A program made the translations under genes and the position numbers. The notes under the pieces are model-generated. The model did not search any database. It was not told the DNA's origin and saw only the letters and a program-made list of their open reading frames with translations. Shown here in pieces: positions 1-11,800 of a stretch of DNA of 64,000 bases; within the stretch, counting starts at the first letter, position 1, and the number at the start of each line of letters is the position of its first letter. This stretch comes from Beroe ovata (taxonomy: Eukaryota; Ctenophora; Nuda; Beroida; Beroidae): NCBI GenBank assembly GCA_946803715.1, contig CAMPET010000001.1:1287845-1351844 (forward strand), written 5' to 3'.

Positions 1-36
<36 letters not shown>
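1..36. repeat. (TG)n microsatellite at window edge
   Basis: An uninterrupted TG dinucleotide run opens the window. It lies in the intron or upstream part of the INPP5A-like gene and has no coding potential. Confidence 0.95.
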
Positions 37-39
<3 letters not shown>

Positions 40-404
40 GGGCATTCATCTAGATTCATAATCTGTCTCTGTTGGGGATCTCTCTCCCAAATTCTGTGGT
101 ACAATTGTGTCATGATGCCAGTGCATTGTTTGAGTGGGATGTTATACATGTAGCCTACACTGGATTAGCAATACACCTTTGTCAATGCTGTACAATACCA
201 CCATAAAGAAGAGAGTTCAGGTGCGCCGCGCTTGTCTTGTATGGAACGCGCGGGACATTTATCTCCGTAACAAAATTACTGTCACTGCTGCTTTGTTCGG
301 CATCTATGCATTGCATTGCGCGCGCATAGTTGCGTGCGCGGCACGCGGCATTCCTAGCACGTTTTGTGCCACTTTCGCACATAACATTTTCTCATTTCAG
401 ACAG

Positions 405-1802
405 TTGGACTTGGTTAACATTCACTTATTTCATGATGCCAGCAATTTCGTAGCTAAAGACGTGAGTAACCGATCAGTGACGTCTATGAGTAACGCCTAT
501 TTGTATCAACTATCGAATGAGGTCATCGTATAACATGAGGGATTGTCTAAATTCTAATTGAGTATTGGTATCGACTACTCTTATCGACTACTCACTTTCC
601 AGATGCCTGACTTCTACGCGGGAAAGAGAAGAGATGCTCTGCAATACGTTCTGAATAAGTGAGCAATTTTAAAACTATTTCCTTGTATTTGCACAGCAGC
701 ATCCTTCTGACAGTCTCGTCTCTGTCTTAATCTAATGTCTTATGTATTCAGTGACCAATTTATCACTCTTATAGGCTGAAAACGGACTATCCTGACCTAC
801 AAAAGAATCCTATGTACATTTTTGGTGACTTTAACTTTCGATTAAACACGAAGGAAGTTATTGAGGTATTAAGAAAAGTTTTCAATCAAAATGCGATTAT
901 TTGACATTTTGAAACCAGTCTTATTGATGAAACCAGTGTTATTGATGGAAATCTCACTCTCAGTATCTCTGTGGGGGAACTGTACAATCCAAAACATTTG
1001 AAAATGACGCACTAGAGGGAGAGATCAAGTCAATAAACTATCTCCGCTCCATGGATAGACAATCAATCCTGAAACTGGAAGTAAAGAAGTTTGAGTATCA
1101 TGATATGGGCAGATTCACAGTTCAAGCAGCTAAAGAGGTACAATCCCCCCCCCAAAAAATAGCATCTTCATTCTTCCTAGTCCAGCACAATCCAATTGTA
1201 TACTTTGGCACGGCACAGTGAGTCTAATCCTCCCTTTATCCCCACTAGTTTCGGAAGTTTGACAGAGAGTTTTACACATTTGTGGGCGATCTCCACGAGC
1301 TGCCAGTCAGGTTCCCACCCAGTTATCCGTACAGCGAGAGTCTGAACTGTGGGAACCAGTTTCTCGGAACTAGGTGCCCGTCTTGGTGTGATAGGATATT
1401 CGCTTCCCCGGCAGGGATGAGAGCCATCAAGGACTCGCCTGTGGAACCGGTCTACAACAGCCTCTCTCCTGACGGCTGTGTGGGAGACCATAAACCAGTG
1501 TTCCTCTCTTTTGAGTTGAGGATAAATGAGGAGGGTAAGTGAGGAAAAATGAGGAGGGTAAGTGAGGATAAATGAGGAGGGTAAGTGAATGAGGATAAAT
1601 AAGGAAGGGTAAGTGAAAGAGGTTTGTGTCACGATGAGAGTATCGATGTTCCTCAGAATTGATGAGGTTTTGATATTACATGTCTTTGTTTTCAGAACCC
1701 CAGAATGGAAATTGCTCGTCTATACTGGATGAGTTACAGAATTCATTCCAACAAGTCCACCAAAACATCGATAACGCGATGAGTGCTTCTCCTGATAATT
1801 AA
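405..1802 (+). CDS. INPP5A: Inositol polyphosphate 5-phosphatase, INPP5A-type, 3' part
   Basis: INPP5A removes the 5-phosphate of Ins(1,4,5)P3 and InsP4 and so ends calcium-mobilising signals. Six exons join in consistent phase: 405-461, 603-658, 775-865, 964-1137, 1249-1534 and 1696-1802 (stop TAA 1800-1802). The first may begin at 401 after the AG at 399-400. The 5' exons lie outside the window. Family signatures are LVNIHLFHDASN, then the catalytic-core segments FGDFNFRL, PPSYPYSE, TRCPSWCDRI and GDHKPVF in the expected order. The middle exon (964-1137) is divergent, as it is in the family. Vertebrate INPP5A ends in a prenylated CaaX box, but this reading ends in SASPDN with no C-terminal cysteine. 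The penultimate exon's donor is embedded in a tandem repeat. The identification is secure; the C-terminal exon is supported only by phase and splice signals. Confidence 0.93.
1520..1617 (+). repeat. Tandem repeat multiplying a 5' splice site
   Basis: A unit of about 23 bases (GGATAAATGAGGAGGGTAAG followed by TGA) occurs four times. It starts on the last codons of INPP5A exon 1249-1534 and runs into the intron. Perfect GTAAGT donors fall at 1535, 1558, 1581 and 1609. The coding phase fits the first donor. Reading past it meets TGA immediately (codons GGT AAG TGA). Confidence 0.9.
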
Positions 1803-2170
1803 GGGGACACTTTGTCAAGCGACGTCATCACACACACATGATTATAGAGGTCGCCATGGCGACGTGTGTGTGTGTGTGTTTCGTACGCACTTTTTAACAA
1901 GACCACAGTAAGTACAGTGAATTCACTCATCCCACTTTCAAAAGTGGATGTATTGAGATGTTGAAGATATTATGTTTGATTTTTAAGGGAAGCTAAGTTC
2001 GGATTTGTCTATTTTTATACTGATTATAGAAAAATAATATACACCATATCTGACTTTGAATTATTCGATGTTGAAAGGCGTATAGATTCCGATATGTTTA
2101 GGTTTCTACCGTTATATACAAATTTGCAAATATTGCATTATTTTTAACTGTTCTACAACTACCGAATTTT

Positions 2171-2271
2171 GGTATACGGGGGCAACGCTCTTTTAGGCCC
2201 CAAGAATATAGAAACTCTCAAAAGGGCCCTTGAAAAGGGGTCTCAAAAGAGCGTAGCCTCCTCCTATATAC
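2171..2271. repeat. Foldback (inverted repeat) element
   Basis: Arms 2181-2201 and 2237-2258 are near-perfect reverse complements around the core ACGCTCTTTT / AAAAGAGCGT. Weaker pairing extends outward through the GTATAC / GTATAT flanks. The spacer holds a GGGCCC palindrome. It lies within the probable 3' UTR or downstream DNA of INPP5A. Confidence 0.75.
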
Positions 2272-4174
2272 GTATGTTTATCTTGGCTGTGGTCAATGGT
2301 AACTGTAATGCTGATATATGATTAATACTCGAGAGTTATACTTATATGGTCGTTATTTATATATTTTATTAATTATAGATATCAATACTATTCAACGAGG
2401 TTTTAGATATTGGCCATTGCCACGGCCTATTGTTCGGTAATGAAATTGCCGTGAATAGTAAATCCCGCCTTACGGCATCTTGATTACTGTTACTGGTCAA
2501 ATGTTTTGAATCTGTGTACAAAATTTATTTGACCTTGTCTGATAATGTTTGTTGCGTTCTTGATGCTTACATGTTTATGAGGAGTTGATTGTGTTTTCGG
2601 ATGTATTATTCTGGCTTACACTGGTCTATTTGTTTCAAGGAGGGAGTTGTGAATCTATATTTGTATTTAATTTTATTTGAGTTTTAACTTCTGGTGATAC
2701 CAATGTTTGAATTGATGTTCACGACAATAATACTTTCATAATATCCAACTTTTATCACAAAAACTTTGCCTCGAATTTGCCATCTATTTCTCATTTTTAT
2801 TTATTTATTTCTCTACAAACATGAATTACTCATCTTTACTCGAATTAGGCGTTTTTTTCTGCTCCTTCAATAATTATTTGCACTTTTATCACTTTTTGTG
2901 GAATTATCGAGTTATTAGAATACGGTTATTTATAAAACATTTGATAGTCATATATCCAATGCTCGCTTTTCATACTGGTACCAATAATTCCTAGATCCAT
3001 TTGACAAAATTTGAGACCAGTATGGGAAGTACTATCGAAATAGCTGTGATACTGGAGTGTCATGTGCTAGTTTTTATGATTTATCTGTGGCTCAAAATGA
3101 AGGAGTTATGTTGCAATGATGGTTGCTAGAGCAACTTAACAACTGTGCTGAACGTACTATATATTGTTGAGAAAAGTTGCTATGTTAGCCAAAACCAAAG
3201 AAGATGGTTTATGTGTATGTGATATGTTCAACAATTTGTGTTTAAGTTTTAGAGTTATAATGTATGGAATTTTTGGACTACTTTTTGTATATTTGATTTT
3301 GAGAGTATATAATATGAGCTATACAACATGATATATTTTAAGTAATTTTGTTAATTTCCGTGACAAACAATTGATGGATTGGCCGGAAAAAAAGATATAC
3401 TCAAGAAATTCATTTTGAGCTTGATCCATTTCCCAGTGGAATGGATCCATGGAAATGGAAATAATTTCATCGTCGGATTTTCTCAAAATGATGCAAAACG
3501 TAAAGAAGTATGTTTTTGAGGAATTAACGGTATGAGATTAACGTTATACAATATTGTGATGCGTAGATAGAAATTAGCGATAAATTACAGAAGGTAAAAG
3601 GTTTTAAGCTGTAGATCTAGTTTATGCGTTATATATTTGATTACATTATTTGGAGCATCTTTGGTATTTTTGGATGTTTTAATTTTATAAGTCTTAGGGC
3701 TATCTGTTGTCTTTTGACTCTGAAACACTGCTCGAATGATCCATATAATATAAAGTCTAGCGGAGGTCAGTGTTCACCCCAGCTTGCCATCCAATTTACA
3801 ATAACATGGGTACTCATTGTCCTACTCACAGATATGTGTGTCTGGGGAAGGTACCTCGAGAACAATGGACTCATTCAGGATAATGAAATGCCCGATTCGA
3901 GTATCGGAGAATCTTTTCCGATTTGACGAGATATTGTCTGAAGCTTCACTGGTACCACCCATAATATGCATAAGAGCAAGTCCATTAAACCGAACATGCG
4001 ATTGCGAGTAAACATTATCATGGCTCTGTGGTTTTAGCAATACCAAATGTATTGAGTATTACTATTCGTTCTGTATTGATAATGTATTTAGATTATGAAT
4101 TCGAAATTTTGTTTAATTTCCAATTTCACTGTCAACTGTTCGACTTCCACCTTGTCAGACTCAGAGTTTACCTA

Positions 4175-4254
4175 ACCTCTGTTTCACGGGCGCGCGGGCG
4201 CGGCCATCTGCATATCATGAAGGCGCGCGCGCACGAGAATGGAGAAACAGAGGT
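4175..4254. repeat. Foldback with GC-rich core
   Basis: ACCTCTGTTTC at 4175-4185 is matched by its reverse complement at 4244-4254. Between them lie alternating GCGCGC tracts that can also pair. No coding sense is visible. Confidence 0.65.
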
Positions 4255-4276
4255 CAGATAAAATTAAAATATTAGA

Positions 4277-4282
4277 AATAAA
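4277..4282 (+). terminator. Candidate poly(A) signal, plus strand
   Basis: An AATAAA hexamer downstream of INPP5A in AT-rich DNA. It is one of two plus-strand candidates (the other is at 4895) and nothing in the sequence decides between them. Confidence 0.35.
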
Positions 4283-4894
4283 ATATGACAATGTCTGATG
4301 TCACTGGTAATTTGATAATTGATTATCTGGTATCACATTGTCTGAGAATATAACAAAACAATAACATCCGGCAACGCTGGCCTGGTCTGATTATCAGATA
4401 CGATACTCAGATTATTGTCTGGCGATGCTAGACCGCTGATGCAAGCCGCGAAGCGGCTTATTCTCTGTCTGAGAATAAGTTTGCGCCGCGCGCGCGCAAA
4501 ACGAAATTCTCGACAGGGTCTATCATCGATCGACAATCAGATTACAGATATCGATTATCGCGTCGCTGGCCGCAAGCGCGTTAGCACTTAGCAGGTTAGC
4601 TCTTGCCTGTCTGACTGTTCCCGCGCTGCGTGACTGGTGACCCAAATACTCCGCGCGCGCTGCGCGTCCCCGTGGTCCTTTCTTCGACTTTACAGTTCAC
4701 TGAGTAGAACAGGGGCGCGCAACGTGTGTGCAGTTGCACATGTCTGACAATGAACTTCAGCCTCCAATTGCAGGCCATCGACGTTGCTGCGCGTGCGCGG
4801 CTCTGCAGCTCCTTTCGACGTATCTTTCAGTGTTCAGACTCCGACCCAACGGTAGCACTAGCAGCGAAATTGAACTTGGAATAGGAAACGCCGA

Positions 4895-4923
4895 AATAAA
4901 CAAAGATACTGTATCAGTTTATT
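4895..4923. terminator. Back-to-back poly(A) signals of convergent genes
   Basis: AATAAA on the plus strand (4895-4900) and TTTATT (4918-4923, which reads AATAAA on the minus strand) lie 17 bases apart around a GATAC/GTATC pair. They could serve the plus-strand INPP5A-like gene and the minus-strand supervillin, whose stop is about 510 bases away. Confidence 0.45.
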
Positions 4924-5433
4924 GATTATGATATTAATGGTGTAACAGGTAATTGTCATTTACAAGAATTTTGGTTTATACATCCATGATATAAAATTAA
5001 AAGTAAAACAGAAAGAAGTATGATAAAATTGAAAAATACAATTCGGCGAAACTTCTGATAATTACAAAAAGCAACTCATTCCGTCATAACAAAGTACATA
5101 TCTAATTAACTAAATGTTACCTTGCAAATGTAATTAATTATCGCACAGAATTAGTGGAATAATTTCATTTCTAATAGTACTTGCATGGTTATGGTCATGG
5201 TATGATAGTTCCGTTCTCGGTTTTTCTTATATCCATCAGTATCAGAACCAAATAAATTGAACCAAATACATGGTCGAAAGAGAATTTCAATTTTCTGAGA
5301 CCTTTTATGTTCAACTTCAAGTGTCACCATCACATCTGGCTTATGGCAGAAGTGAGAAAACTCTGTCATTCTGTTTCCTCAAATTTAACAAATACCTCAC
5401 GTCATTGCCCGTCTATACTTCAACTATTATAAC

Positions 5434-5842
5434 TCAGAAAAGTCCATATTTCTTCTTTTCTTTTGTCTGTTTCCATGGTTGAAGGAGTAGAAATTCCTCT
5501 TTCTCCATATTAAACATTGCCTGTGACATATTATTGGTTGTGAAGGTATGGAGAAGATTAAGATATTAAAATTTTTCGTAATTTGAAATTGAATATCATA
5601 CTAAAGAGTTGATTTAAGTCGATCACCAACTGTACAACTGCATAGATACCATGAAGTCTGAAGAGGGAAGATATTGTTCCAGCTTGAGGGGATCGCATCC
5701 CAGAGGAGGCGGTCGTTTCTGGAGTTCCTCTAACGAGTATTCTGTCTGCTGGAACTGTCTGAGTTCCATTGCGAGGGGTGTTGGGCCGGGATTGTCCGTG
5801 GGAACTCCCTCCCACTGAGAATCCCACCAGGGGAATAGGAAC
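5434..5842 (-). CDS. SVIL: Villin headpiece exons of supervillin
   Basis: The last two exons (5650-5842 and 5434-5520) join in phase 0. They encode a linker with YSLEELQKRPPPLGCDP and LKLEQYLPSSDF, then MEKEEFLLLQPWKQ and the terminal KKKYGLF. This is the F-actin-binding headpiece fold: the WKQ segment, basic cap and C-terminal GLF all match the family's usual ending. The final exon is only 87 bases long. Confidence 0.93.
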
Positions 5843-8800
5843 CTAGTGGGATACATCCCGAATGGAACCAATTGGACTTACAAAACCGAGGATTGCGATA
5901 CCTGGGAAATGATTCTCCTCTCTCACCTAAACTCATCCGGTTCTGCCCCACTTCTAACCACAACTACTTCACAGTCGTGTGTCGCATATTCCTGGGCAGT
6001 GAGAAGTGTGAGTCTGTACCGTTCTGTGAAGTCCGTGACTGCTGAACCTGTGTGAGCGATAACATCCCCATCGGGAGAGTGGGATGGCCACCATCCGACC
6101 CACACATACACTGAGGAGGGAAGATAATTTGTGAATCCTGGTTGAATAGCAGAGACAAAAGGTAGAAAGATAAATTTGCTTTGTACAAAATATGAAAAGC
6201 AGGAGCAAGAAGATAACAGTACCGGTGAATATGGCATCGAGAATGAAGATGGCTGGCTGATCATTGTTGTATAGGTCTGACTGTAGGAAGGGATAGGGGG
6301 ACGTCACCTCAGGGGCGCGGCAGATGTACTCTTTCTCAAGGAACTTAAACTCTTTCTGTTCCTGAATAATAGCGTGTCAGTTAGGGGGCGGGATGGGGTA
6401 TTGAATTTAACATTTGTCACTTGTCAAGTGATCTCATCAACAGTTATAATTTGTAATTGGGGGAGATTATAATTGGAATGACAGAGATCACTTACTTCGT
6501 AAAGATTAAACAATCGTATCGACTTATCGTAGCATCGATCATCGTGCAGAAGGGAGGGATAGTCTCGTCCTCGATCGGAAAATAGTGACCAGAACTCCTC
6601 ACTTTCATAACCTTCCTTTACCTGAAATAGAGTAAAACATGTTATTGTTACCCTAAATGTTGACACCACTGCTTGAACCACTTCAGCCAAATGACCACAT
6701 TTTCTTGACAAAAATTTTGCTTGACACCATTCCTCCACCATCACGCTTTCTTGTCATCATGTTGCTCCTTGACACAACTCATAATTGACACTATCCCCAT
6801 ATGACACTACTCCTCTACACCACTTCTACTTGACACCACTCTTCCTTGACATTACTTATCCTTGACACCACTTTTCCTTGACATCACTCTTCCTTGACAC
6901 TACTCCTCTCTGACACCATAATTCCTCCTAAACATCACGCCTTCTTGACACCACTTCACACATGATCACACTACGTTACTCACCTGTACTATTTTTGTCC
7001 CTTCTCCACACATACTCTTGCTCGCTAGCGAGGAGGCTGCAACTGATGCACCGGCGACGGTGTGTCTGGAACTCTTACATCCCTGCCACACCCAAACCCT
7101 GTTTGCACTGTCTTGTAGGATGAAACAAGCCCGAGATCTGAGACTTTGCTTGCTGAGAGAGGAAATAGTATCGAAAACAGGTTGCTTAAAATGAATTCGT
7201 GACATTGATGACTGGTTGCTGAATTTCATTGTAGAGGATCTAAGCAACGTACAGCAATAGGGGTTGCTAAGTACCTGACTTCAGGCAACTGAATTAAACT
7301 GCTCTCACACTCCAACTCCCCTCTGTGCAGGAATAACCGGTCTGTCTGTCTGTTCTGCTCACCAATCTGTCATGGACGATGTCATGGATTTGCAATATTT
7401 CTCGCCCTCCGCTTATTAATCATCCACTCAATCAACGAGAAGAGTGGAATTTAGTTAATTGAAAAGGAAAATGAAGGGTTCCGCGAGAGATGTCATGTCC
7501 GTGACATTCACACGATATCACGACAATCATTTCTACGAGAAAATTCACTACGACACAAAGCATTTCCTTGATGCAATGATTTTACTTGTAAATCCCATGT
7601 GAATCAAATTATTACTTGGACATCATACGAAACAAGTCGAGAGTGGGCTGGATTATGAGACGAAGTACATTATCTGTAAGTGGTAACTGGTAAGTGTAAC
7701 TAACCTTCCCCTTGTAAGTAACCATGCTACCCTTGAATATCTGTAGGAAGGCGGGGGGCTCGTGTGCTTGCGTTAGTGGTATCTGAGAGGAGAAGATGGT
7801 TGTTAGATGCGTGTTTGTTTCCATGGTTACTGTGTAACTGTCATCACGTGATGCAGGGCTGTCACCATGACAACAGCTATGGCACGTGTACCTGTGGCGC
7901 GCGCTCTGAGTCCACTCTGACAGTCAGGAATGCCGACTTTCCCTTCTCCTTGATACTACAATCCGACCCCTGCCAAAAGAAGAATGCAGCTCGGTCTCTG
8001 CCAGTTTCATGGTCTTGTTTCTTACCACCTGATGGAGAACTTCAGTGTAACAATACTGCGTGGTGTCAGGTGTGAGAGTCAATATGGTGGTGTCAACAAG
8101 CAATCTAGCGTGTCAACAGAGTGCTTCTCAACCATGTACAGTGAGAATACTAACCCTGCATGACTCTGTAAGCCCATCTGATGATGAAAGACTCGCCAGA
8201 GTAGAATTCGCCATATTTCTCCTTAGGATACCTGAAAAATGGTGCATAGTTAGGATACATTATGATTATGATTATGATTTGTGTTTCTATGGTAGCTGTA
8301 AGCGCAATTTTTCAAAATGTGCGCCGTCATGACAGCTATTTCACAATTCTGTCAGACTGTCTCTCTAATTCAGGCTGTCTCTACCATTCATTCCGTGCCT
8401 CTGGCTGTCACACTCGTCAGTGAGAAAGTAATTGAACTGTCGTCTGACAGTCACCATTACCACAATGAAATAATCTGCATTATAAGAATTCGATATTATG
8501 TGATTATATGATTAGAAAATAATCAGTGTTATGAGATTGAATTGAGCAGGGTTGTGATTGAGGTTGAAATTGGGTAGGGGGGAGAAGGGGCTCGTTATAA
8601 GTCATGTGATTATAGCTGTACAATTTGATCTCACGTCTACAATATTGCACCACCACACCACTGGCCACCATGCTGAATGACAAATCACAGCGCGGAGTTC
8701 CATTATTGAATACCATATGTCAAGTTGTCTCATCCTGCTATTATAGTTCCACCTAATTTACGTAAGTCTCTCTCCTCCTCTTTTGATGATATGTGAGCAG

Positions 8801-11800
8801 ATGGAATATCGCTTTTTAGTGTGTTTAGTTATAGGAACGTCCTGATTTTTATATCCATGATTCTAGGACTCTCATCAGTTGCTGTTAGCAAACACGTGGT
8901 AACCATGGTGCACTGTTACCAACGGTGACAGCGAATAACACGTATAGTCGCACAATGACAACACTCACTCTTCGTAGCTGTTGTCAGTGATTATCCACAT
9001 CTCCACTCCAGTAGTCTCCACGTCATGCCCGAATACATCCTGATAATTATTAGATAATATTAATTATCTAATTACGTTAGATAATTCAGGAGGGAGGGGG
9101 GTTGCAATCAAGTAAACCGTTGCAATCACTCTTTGGGACCCCCCTCATGGCTCATGAGATTATATGAGTGATTCTGTTTCTATTTTGACAGTTCTATTCG
9201 ACATACCTGTGACAGGTCAGTTGGCAGTCCGCTGCCCCTCCCCACATCTGTCATTTCCAACACGAGGCCAGGTGGTTGCTCTGGTAACGGTCTCCGCATT
9301 GCACGTGCATCACATGGTTCCATCTGCATGTACGTGATCTTATCCTGCAAGGGTGGGACTCAAGGGTGAGTTATACACCAGACACCAGGTAAGGATAATA
9401 CAGGCAATGGTGAGACACTGAGACAGAGTTAGAAGAGAAGGTTAGACTGGGAGAGAGGAGATTGGGTTGTGCAGCTAGCACACTAGCTGTGTTACTATAC
9501 AATCGAGCATGGGTATCACAATTAGTTAGGGTATCACAATTAGTTAGGGTTGTCAAATTATGTAGAGCCCCTGATTCAATGACATATCATAGTCATACCT
9601 ATATGCCATGTGTAACAGTTGCCAGTACCATAGGATCACATGTATCAGTACAGATTAATCAGAGACGTGCTGTGTTCCATGTAGCCGGGTATCAATTGAT
9701 ATAGGTGTCAGCATATGACACCGCCAATGCACTAGCGAGTGTAGGTATATTGACACCACGGTGAATGGTGTCAAGCACATGTTGACATAAGTTCATTGCT
9801 TACACAATACCTTGGTAAGTGAGCGCTGATTGCTGACGTGAGCGAATGCCTTTGTTCACTGCACACGAGGCTACGCATGTTGGCAACTCTTTTAGTCCCG
9901 TTTCACTCAAACACACATAACTCGCATAGTTTCACCCAAACACACAAAACTCGCATAGTTTCTCAACCACTCACACTGCAGCAGCGACCACTTACCTTCT
10001 TTGGGGCACAGGGGTTCTTGACCACTAGGACGTTCTTAGCGTTAACATCAGGCCAATCCTTGAATTTTTCCTGTTGAGAAAATTAGAGTTTAACATTGTT
10101 TCACTCAGATAGGAACAGCTGAGACAAGTATTTTCTTCAAAATAATCTCATATACCTGCTGCTTCTACCACAGAAGGTGTGCACGAAATTAAATTCCCCA
10201 GAACCCACTCTCTCTCTCACACACACACGCATGATAGATGGGTTTACAGGGATTACTACCTAATGTAGACACAGTTTATTTGTACACACACACACACACA
10301 CACGAACAATGCTTATTATCAGTTAATGGAGCTGTGACATGGAACCTATAAAGTCAATTCCAAACTATATCATAGTGTTGTTCATGTACTGCGCGCTTAC
10401 TTTGCCATGAACATTTTTGCTCAACGTGCAATTAAAAAAGAGGTTTAATGAGACATGTCATTATCGGATGAAAGATATAACATGGAGATACGGTCGGTTT
10501 TCTGCATTTATTTTTTCGTTTGCTAGATCGTACCATCTTTATCCTGGATCTTGAAGCCATTCTATCTTGCTCTCTCACTCGTTATATTCCGATACAATTA
10601 CATAATCTATCCTAATCTCTCTGATATCCCAATTCACCCTAATTTCACCCACTTTACATCAATACATCACTTGTACCGCCCATGTCTACACCAGTTACCA
10701 CCCTCCACCCTCTGCCCACTTACCCGGAAGAGGGAATGTTCCAACCCGCCTGCCACCCGTTCAAACACACCCCACGCGGGTCGTTGCTTCGACTCGAATA
10801 TCTGTCGGCCCGCAACCATGGCAACGCGCCGCGCACTCTTGTCCGCGCTCTTCCCGATCCATACGTACACTTCTGCTTCGTAATCAAAGCAGTAAATCTG
10901 AGGGAGAAAGGGGGTGTAACAGTGATGCAGGGATGTACACTGTGACGCCAGTTGTCCTCCCAAACTATAGTTCATTCTATGATAGTCGAGTGTAGTAGAA
11001 TATTATGCATATTTCGTTCATTGTGTTTTATTGTCCGCGAATGAATTGAACCATCTGATCAATAGAAACAATGAGATTTCAACACACTATTTCAACACAC
11101 CCTTACACACTTCTCTCATGAACACCTGTTACGGTTGCCGAAACGGAGCCTATAGTGTAACCATAGCAACACGCATACCTCGGTATCTTTCAATCGAGAG
11201 TGCTTTAGTTTTTTCCCGCAAAACTCGTCCACCAATTGAAATGAGTCAAGATTCAGCACGTAACACAGACTGTTTTTGTTCGAGTCCTGCTCAAACTCTT
11301 CATCGTCTTCTAACTTTTCTGTGGGAAGGTGAGAAAGTGGTCAGTGGAAGTTGGGCTAGTGGTGAGGTAAGATTCATTAATCTGTATAGTCGCGTAGCAC
11401 TAGCAACGAAACATCTATTGCATTTGCTGGCAAACAGCCAGAAACAAGGCCATTACAAACCCGAAACTTGATCGTTGTCACTGCTTGTTTTTAGAATCTG
11501 GTAAAACTGCTTCAACATGTAGCTCCCTCTACTTTGCTCAACAATCGTGGCCTGTGATTGGTTCAAGTTGACAACCCAAACTCCTGATTGGCTGCTACAC
11601 ATATTGTAACATTAACACGGCGATCTCAATTCTGGGGACTATTGCCACAGCTTACTAAACATCACTACACGACTTAGTGTTATGAAGTAGAGAGCACCAT
11701 TTCGCAAAATTGCCGAGTTGTAAATCATTACTGAACATCTTTCAGTTATTGCACGTGCTGATCCAGTGTGAGTGGCACGTGTGAACACAAGTTTACATAA

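Larger units (their letters stand above)
1803..5433. other. Convergent intergenic / 3' UTR region
   Basis: I see no supportable protein gene here. The stretch lies between the INPP5A stop and the supervillin stop, which face each other. It is AT-rich from about 1.9 to 4.1 kb and has GC-rich CGCGCG patches at about 4.19-4.8 kb. It contains two foldback repeats and AATAAA signals on both strands. Short open frames in this interval show no family signature. Confidence 0.7.

Noticed and set aside
1177-1632. 151-residue minus-strand frame
   Set aside because: Antisense to the INPP5A exon 1249-1534 and its donor repeat, whose plus-strand frame carries the family signatures.
6656-6960. CRISPR-like spaced repeats
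   Set aside because: The units are short, degenerate and directly adjacent with no unique spacers. The locus is eukaryotic and intronic.
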